A stretch of 64,000 nucleotides of DNA from Stutzerimonas decontaminans (GTDB lineage Bacteria; Pseudomonadota; Gammaproteobacteria; Pseudomonadales; Pseudomonadaceae): NCBI RefSeq assembly GCF_000661915.1, contig NZ_CP007509.1, positions 1,116,001-1,180,000 on the forward strand, read 5' to 3'. Below the pieces are notes generated by a model. The model worked only from the letters and a program-made list of their open reading frames with translations, ran no database searches and was not told the origin of the DNA. Of the stretch, positions 59,689 through 64,000 are shown in pieces. The translations under genes and the position numbers were made by a program. The number at the start of each line of letters is the position of its first letter. Position 1 is the first letter of the stretch.

Positions 59689-59913
59689 ATGGAGATCTAT
59701 CACATCACTCACGAAGATGACCGCTGGGTGCTACGCGAAGAAGGCGATCAGCGCGCGTTGCTTGAAGCCGGGAACCGACAGGACATTCTCGACGAGACGC
59801 ACGACTACATGAAGCTGCGCACCGCGCTGGTGAATGTTCACGGCGATGACGGCAGCATCGAGGAGGAGCATCGCTATCCGCAGGAGCAGAACCCGCTGGA
59901 GACCAGGGGCTGA
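59689..59913 (+). CDS. DUF2188-like small protein
   Basis: The 74-residue acidic protein starts MEIYHITHEDDRWVLREEGDQRAL, close to the DUF2188 pattern (an N-terminal strand pair reading YHI..DDRWVL..EG and a helix). The family is small, and functions are unknown. There is no signal peptide. The ribosome-binding site AGGAGAGAGGGCC precedes the ATG. It is divergent from fhp and shares a gap with an ANR/DNR box. Confidence 0.72.
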   Translation: MEIYHITHEDDRWVLREEGDQRALLEAGNRQDILDETHDYMKLRTALVNVHGDDGSIEEEHRYPQEQNPLETRG

Positions 59914-59952
59914 GCGACTTGGTCCATCAGCAGCGAATGGCCGGCAGCCAGG

Positions 59953-61368
59953 CTAGTCGAGTATCTCGATACGCAGTGAGTTGGTTGTGCCCGGCTGGCC
60001 AAGCGGTACACCCGCGGTGATCAGCACGGTGTCACCGCTCCCGGCCATGCCTTGGGCGCGGGCCAGCTCCAGGGCGTGGCCGCAGACCTGTTCCATGTCG
60101 CGCATCGGCGCATCCACCACCGAGTAAACGCCCCAGGCCACGGTGAGCTTGCGCGCGGTGGCGGCGCTCGGCGTCAGGCTGAGGATCGGCGTCGCCGGGC
60201 GCTCGCGCGAGGCACGCAGGCTGGAGCGTCCCGACTCGGTGTAGTTGACCAACACCGCCACCGGCAGGATGCCGCTGATGCGGCGAATGGCGCAGCTGAT
60301 GGCATCGGACAGCGTCGCCTCCGCGCTCGGCCGGTGCACCTCGAGCTGGGCCTGGAAGTCCGGGCCGCTTTCCACCTGGCGAATGATCTTGCTCATCATG
60401 CTCACTGCTTCCAGCGGGTAGTCGCCGGAAGCGGTTTCTGCCGACAGCATCACCGCATCCGCGCCTTCGGCCACCGCGTTGGCCACGTCGGTGACTTCGG
60501 CGCGGGTCGGCGCCGGGGCGAAGCGCATGGATTCGAGCATTTGCGTCGCCACCACCACCGGGCGACCCAGCTGACGGCAGATGCGCACGATGTTCTTCTG
60601 GATGCGCGGCACGTTCTCTGGCGGCACTTCCACGCCCAGGTCGCCACGCGCCACCATGATCGCGTCGGAGAGCCGCGCGATCTCGCGCAGATGGTCCACC
60701 GCCGAAGGCTTTTCGATCTTGGCCATGAGGAAGGCGCGCTCGCCGATCAGCTTGCGTGCCTCATGAATGTCCTGCGGGCGCTGGACGAAGGACAGGGCCA
60801 CCCAATCAACGCCCAGTTGCAGGCCGAACGCCAGGTCACGACGGTCCTTCTCCGTGAGCGGGCTTAGTTCCAGCACTGCTTCCGGCACGTTGACACCCTT
60901 GCGGTCGGACAGCTCGCCGCCAGCCAGCACACGGGTGTTGATTGCGTCGGCATGACGCGCAGTCACCGTCAGGCGCAGTCGGCCGTCGTCGATCAGCAGC
61001 TGCATGCCGGGTTCGAGCGCGGCGATGATCTCCGGGTGCGGCAGGTTTACACGGCGGTTGTCGCCTGGGGTCGGGTCCAGATCCAGGCGAAAGGCCTGGT
61101 CACGCTCCAGCCGTACCTTGCCCGCGGCGAATCGGCCAACCCTGAGTTTGGGTCCTTGCAGGTCCATGAGGATGCCGATTGGCTGCTTCAGCTCGCGTTC
61201 CCCCTCTCGGATCCAGGCGAAGCGCTCGGCATGGTCGGCATGCTCGCCATGGCTGAAGTTCAGGCGAAACAGGTTCACTCCGGCGTGCACCATGGCGCGC
61301 ACGTCATCGACGCTGCGCGTGGTGGGGCCGAGGGTGGCGAGGATCTTGACCTTCTTGTCGGGTGTCAT
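59953..61368 (-). CDS. pyk: Pyruvate kinase
   Basis: Pyruvate kinase makes pyruvate and ATP from phosphoenolpyruvate. The 471-residue product has ILATLGPTTRSVDDV at the start, NFSHGEHADH, and DLQGPKLRVG. The catalytic loop MAKIEKPSAVDHL contains the active-site Lys, and MVARGDLGVEVPPENVP, ATQMLESM and a C-terminal allosteric domain complete it. In P. aeruginosa pykF also adjoins the glyoxylate-to-glycerate genes, as here. It starts 31 bases after the glycerate kinase stop on the same strand, so the two are likely cotranscribed. Confidence 0.95.
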   Translation of the reverse strand: MTPDKKVKILATLGPTTRSVDDVRAMVHAGVNLFRLNFSHGEHADHAERFAWIREGERELKQPIGILMDLQGPKLRVGRFAAGKVRLERDQAFRLDLDPTPGDNRRVNLPHPEIIAALEPGMQLLIDDGRLRLTVTARHADAINTRVLAGGELSDRKGVNVPEAVLELSPLTEKDRRDLAFGLQLGVDWVALSFVQRPQDIHEARKLIGERAFLMAKIEKPSAVDHLREIARLSDAIMVARGDLGVEVPPENVPRIQKNIVRICRQLGRPVVVATQMLESMRFAPAPTRAEVTDVANAVAEGADAVMLSAETASGDYPLEAVSMMSKIIRQVESGPDFQAQLEVHRPSAEATLSDAISCAIRRISGILPVAVLVNYTESGRSSLRASRERPATPILSLTPSAATARKLTVAWGVYSVVDAPMRDMEQVCGHALELARAQGMAGSGDTVLITAGVPLGQPGTTNSLRIEILD

Positions 61369-61399
61369 GGCAGGCTCGCTGACAGGTGAGCGCCGCGCC

Positions 61400-62671
61400 C
61401 TAAACGGACGGCGGCAGGATCAGGATGGCGCGGAAATCGTTGACGTTGGTGCGCGTCGGGCCGGTGACGATCAGGCTGTCCAGCGCGGCGAAGTAGCCGT
61501 AGCCATCGTTGTTGGCCAGCGCATCGGCGGCGCGCAGGCCCTGTGCTTCGGCACGGGCGAAGCTGTCCGGGGTCATCAGCGCGCCAGCGTTGTCTTCCGA
61601 ACCGTCGATGCCGTCGGTGTCGCCGGCCAGCGCATAGACGTTCGGCAGGCCTTGCAGCGCTTCGGTCAGGGCGAGCAGGAACTCGGCATTGCGCCCGCCG
61701 CGTCCGTTGCCGCGCACGGTGACGGTGGTCTCGCCGCCGGACAGGATCACGCAGGGCGCCGCAATCGGCTGGCCGTGCAGCACCACCTGGCGGGCGATGC
61801 CGGCATGCACCTTGGCCACCTCGCGTGCTTCGCCTTCCAGATCACCTAGGATCATCGGGGTAACGCCAGCGGCGCGGGCCACCTCGGCGGCGGCATCGAG
61901 CGATTGCTGGGGTGTGGCGATCATCTGGAAGTGGCTGCGCGAGAGCATCGGGTCGCCCGGCTTGAGGGTCTCCGAACGCGGGTCTTCGAGCCAGGCGCGC
62001 ACGTTGGCCGGCACCTCGATGTGGTAGCGCTCGAGGATTGCCAGCGCCTCGGCCGAAGTGGTCGGATCAGCCACGGTCGGCCCGGAAGCGATCACCGTGG
62101 CCTCGTCGCCGGGCACGTCGGAAATCGCATAGGTGTACACGCTGGCCGGCCAGCAGGCCTTCGCCAGGCGACCGCCCTTGATCGCCGAGAGGTGCTTGCG
62201 TACGCAGTTCATCTCGCCGATGTGCGCGCCGGAGCGCAGCAACGCCTTGTTTATCGCCTGCTTGTCGGCCAGCGAGATGCCTTCGGCCGGCAATGCCAGC
62301 AACGACGAGCCGCCGCCGGAGAGCAGGAAGATCACCCGGTCGCTTTCCTCGAGGTTGCTGACCAGCTCCAGCACGCGGCGGGCGACGCGCTCGCCGGCGT
62401 CATCCGGTACCGGGTGCGCGGCCTCCACCACCTCGATCCGGCGGCAATCGGCGTGATGTTCGTAGCGGGTCACCACCAGGCCGGACAGCTCGCCTTCCCA
62501 GACCTGCTCGATGGCTTCGGCCATGGCCGCGGCGGCCTTGCCGGCGCCGATGACGATGGCCCGACCGCTGCGGTCTTCGGGCAGATGGTCGGCGAGCACG
62601 TGGCGCGGATGAGCAGCCTCGATGGCGCTGTCGAACAGCTGGCGCAGCAGGGCTTGGGGATCGATGGGCAT
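61400..62671 (-). CDS. ttuD: Glycerate 2-kinase (MOFRL family)
   Basis: The 423-residue protein is a DUF4147/MOFRL glycerate kinase, often named TtuD or hydroxypyruvate reductase in older annotations. It has VIGAGKAAAAMAEAIEQ, FLLSGGGSSLLALPAEG, SDVPGDEATVIASGPT, and the C-terminal VILSGGETTVTVRGNGRGGRNAE with AGDTDGIDG. It phosphorylates glycerate from the tartronate-semialdehyde route to 2-phosphoglycerate, which feeds toward pyruvate kinase next door. The gap upstream to glxR contains several hairpins. Confidence 0.92.
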   Translation of the reverse strand: MPIDPQALLRQLFDSAIEAAHPRHVLADHLPEDRSGRAIVIGAGKAAAAMAEAIEQVWEGELSGLVVTRYEHHADCRRIEVVEAAHPVPDDAGERVARRVLELVSNLEESDRVIFLLSGGGSSLLALPAEGISLADKQAINKALLRSGAHIGEMNCVRKHLSAIKGGRLAKACWPASVYTYAISDVPGDEATVIASGPTVADPTTSAEALAILERYHIEVPANVRAWLEDPRSETLKPGDPMLSRSHFQMIATPQQSLDAAAEVARAAGVTPMILGDLEGEAREVAKVHAGIARQVVLHGQPIAAPCVILSGGETTVTVRGNGRGGRNAEFLLALTEALQGLPNVYALAGDTDGIDGSEDNAGALMTPDSFARAEAQGLRAADALANNDGYGYFAALDSLIVTGPTRTNVNDFRAILILPPSV

Positions 62672-62997
62672 CTCTGGCTCCTTGGTTCTTTTTGCAGAGG
62701 CCGATTGCAGACCTTAGGGCTCGGCAATGCAAGCGCTAAGGGTTGAAATCGACCCGCCCGGCAGTCGGGCCGTGACTCCTAGTGCCGGGCGAATCGAAAA
62801 GATGCCGTCCGCAGACGGCGGTTGGTGTGCAGGTGCGCGGGGCACTGGTCGTGGGGAGACGCGATGATTCCTACCCCACGCACCTGCAATCCAACCCTTT
62901 GAGCGTCGCTGGAGCCGAGCGTTGCGGTGACCCACCACCCGGTCTGTCTGTCCCTGAAGGTGGGGTCGCGAGGCTCGACGCAGCGCGCTCGAAGGCT
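62672..62997 (-). other. Hairpin-dense gap between glxR and ttuD
   Basis: No gene is seen. On the minus strand, a large bulged hairpin (arms 62821-62837 and 62879-62895, 15 of 17 positions complementary, with an inner CGTGGGG/CCCCACG pair) comes first. A compact terminator-like hairpin and a third stem CGCCCGGCA with TGCCGGGCG (62755-62791) follow. This is unusually structured for a 326-base operon gap. Confidence 0.6.
62800..62819 (-). terminator. Terminator after glxR
   Basis: On the minus strand GCCGTC-TGCG-GACGGC is followed by ATCTTTTCG, a compact intrinsic-terminator shape, about 180 bases downstream of the glxR stop and upstream of ttuD. It may reduce read-through into ttuD and pyk. 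Confidence 0.55.
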
Positions 62998-63888
62998 TTA
63001 CTCCTTGCGGATCGAGAAGTTGGCCATGTGCTCCAGGCCCTTGATCAGCGCCGAATGGTCCCAGCCGCTACCGCCGATCGCCGCGCAGGTGCTGAACACC
63101 TGCTGGGCGTTGGCGGTATTGGGCAGGTTGAGGCCCAGCTCGCGGGCGCCGGCCAACGCCAGGTTGAGGTCCTTCTGGTGCAGGCTGATGCGGAAGCCCG
63201 GATCGAAGGTGCCCTTGATCATGCGCTCGCCGTGCACTTCGAGAATCTTCGAGCCGGCGAAGCCGCCCATCAGCGCCTCGCGCACCTTGGCCGGGTCGGC
63301 GCCGTTCTTCGCGGCGAACAGCAGGGCCTCAGCGACCGCCTGGATGTTCAGCGCGACGATGATCTGGTTGGCCACCTTGGCGGTCTGGCCGTCGCCGTTC
63401 TCGCCGACGCGGGTGATGTTCTTGCCCATCGCCTGGAACAGCGGCAGGGCGCGCTCGAAGGCCGCTTCGCTGCCGCCGACCATGATCGACAGGCTGCCTG
63501 CCTTGGCGCCGACTTCACCGCCGGATACCGGCGCGTCGAGGTATTCGGCGCCGCTCTCCTTGATCTTTTCGGCGAACTGCTTGGTGGCGCTGGGGGAGAT
63601 CGAACTCATGTCGATCACCACCTTGCCCGGGCCGACGCCAGCCGCGATGCCCTGGTCGCGGAACAGCACGTCCTCGACCTGCGGCGTATCCGGCACCATG
63701 ACGATGATGAACTCGGCCTCCTGCGCGACTTCCTGCGGGGTGGCCAGGGCGATGGCGCCGGCCTGCACCAGGTCGGCGGGTGCCTTGTCATGATGTTCGG
63801 AAAGGAACAGTTGGTGGCCTGCGTTCTGCAGGTTGCTTGCCATGGGTTTGCCCATGATTCCGGTGCCGATAAATCCGATCTTAGCCAT
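62998..63888 (-). CDS. glxR: 2-hydroxy-3-oxopropionate (tartronate semialdehyde) reductase
   Basis: The 296-residue beta-hydroxyacid dehydrogenase reduces tartronate semialdehyde to glycerate. It has the NAD motif IGFIGTGIMGKPMASNL at the start, a DAPVSGGEVGAKAGSLSIMVGG segment, and the catalytic Lys in GDGQTAKVANQIIVALN. The last residues SIRKE match the family. It follows hyi by 28 bases on the same strand. The pathway from glyoxylate runs via glyoxylate carboligase, Hyi, GlxR and TtuD to 2-phosphoglycerate, then pyruvate kinase. Confidence 0.94.
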   Translation of the reverse strand: MAKIGFIGTGIMGKPMASNLQNAGHQLFLSEHHDKAPADLVQAGAIALATPQEVAQEAEFIIVMVPDTPQVEDVLFRDQGIAAGVGPGKVVIDMSSISPSATKQFAEKIKESGAEYLDAPVSGGEVGAKAGSLSIMVGGSEAAFERALPLFQAMGKNITRVGENGDGQTAKVANQIIVALNIQAVAEALLFAAKNGADPAKVREALMGGFAGSKILEVHGERMIKGTFDPGFRISLHQKDLNLALAGARELGLNLPNTANAQQVFSTCAAIGGSGWDHSALIKGLEHMANFSIRKE

Positions 63889-63916
63889 GGTTGTTTCTCC
63901 TCAAATTCTGTTCGGG

Positions 63917-64000
63917 TCAGATGGCGTTGTGTGTCTTCAGCCAGGCGAGGCCTTCGGCGGTGCTGGTGGCCGGCTTGTACTCGCAGCCGACCCAGCCCTG
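63917..64000 (-). CDS. hyi: Hydroxypyruvate isomerase, C-terminal end (cut by window)
   Basis: Only the last 27 codons and the stop are inside the window. They read GWVGCEYKPATSTAEGLAWL and then KTHNAI, the C-terminal signature of Hyi-type TIM-barrel isomerases. These interconvert hydroxypyruvate and tartronate semialdehyde. The gene continues beyond base 64000. glxR follows 28 bases downstream, so the two form an operon. Confidence 0.85.
   Translation of the reverse strand, partial: QGWVGCEYKPATSTAEGLAWLKTHNAI

Overview
This 64 kb window is a stretch of high-GC gammaproteobacterial chromosome. The gene content and order (groESL followed by mexVW; icmP and its iron-linked neighbours; bifA-sodB-lysE/argP; secA-argJ-GST-mutT; yajQ-mscS-ampG; estA; fhp-ppyR; hyi-glxR-ttuD-pyk) point to Pseudomonas sensu lato, most likely the Pseudomonas stutzeri (Stutzerimonas) group. 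Much of the order matches the P. aeruginosa PA4360-PA4406 and PA1498-PA1501 neighbourhoods as I recall them; that comparison is from memory and was not run. I see no prophage, insertion sequence, integron, CRISPR array, rRNA or intact tRNA. This is mostly core chromosome.

Layout. 0-5.2 kb: a DUF1329 envelope protein, a MalT-like LuxR regulator, a DUF3509 protein and SOS-controlled yebG with a clean LexA box. 5.2-12.3 kb: a small membrane protein, dciA (DUF721), secA, argJ, a glutathione transferase and a MutT-ThiE fusion. 12.4-14.8 kb: ahpC and ahpF behind a correctly spaced OxyR-type site. 14.9-16.9 kb: a DUF3182/alpha-beta hydrolase pair. 16.9-22.5 kb: a minus-strand five-gene run (receiver/degenerate GGDEF protein, PanE-like reductase, PAS histidine kinase, PduO-type cobalamin adenosyltransferase, ion-channel-like protein). 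22.6-29.6 kb: yajQ, mscS, ampG, an alkyltransferase-like DNA repair protein, DUF481, SDR, HugZ-like protein and fxsA. 29.6-31.9 kb: groES-groEL with a sigma-32 promoter and a structured leader. 32-36.5 kb: mexV-mexW efflux genes. 36.7-43.7 kb: an MCP, then DUF1513, imelysin, di-haem oxidoreductase and icmP, probably Fur-controlled. 43.7-50.9 kb: lemA-GIDE, a methyltransferase-like protein, bifA, sodB, a LysE exporter and an ArgP-like regulator. 51-56 kb: a coiled-coil membrane protein, the estA autotransporter and a diguanylate cyclase. 56-64 kb: pncB, a KGG stress protein, ppyR, fhp with an ANR/DNR box, DUF2188, pyk, ttuD, glxR and the end of hyi.

Functional themes. Oxidative and nitrosative defence recurs (ahpCF, sodB, fhp, GST, ATL, MutT, yebG). 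Several genes concern cyclic-di-GMP and surface lifestyle (bifA, the 54.8 kb cyclase, the degenerate GGDEF receiver, yajQ, ppyR, estA). The least understood modules are the icmP operon (two imelysins, one lacking its metal-site His), the DUF3182-hydrolase pair, the mixed sensory/metabolic operon at 17-22.5 kb, the LemA-GIDE pair with a textbook EF-hand loop, and a hairpin-dense gap between glxR and ttuD.
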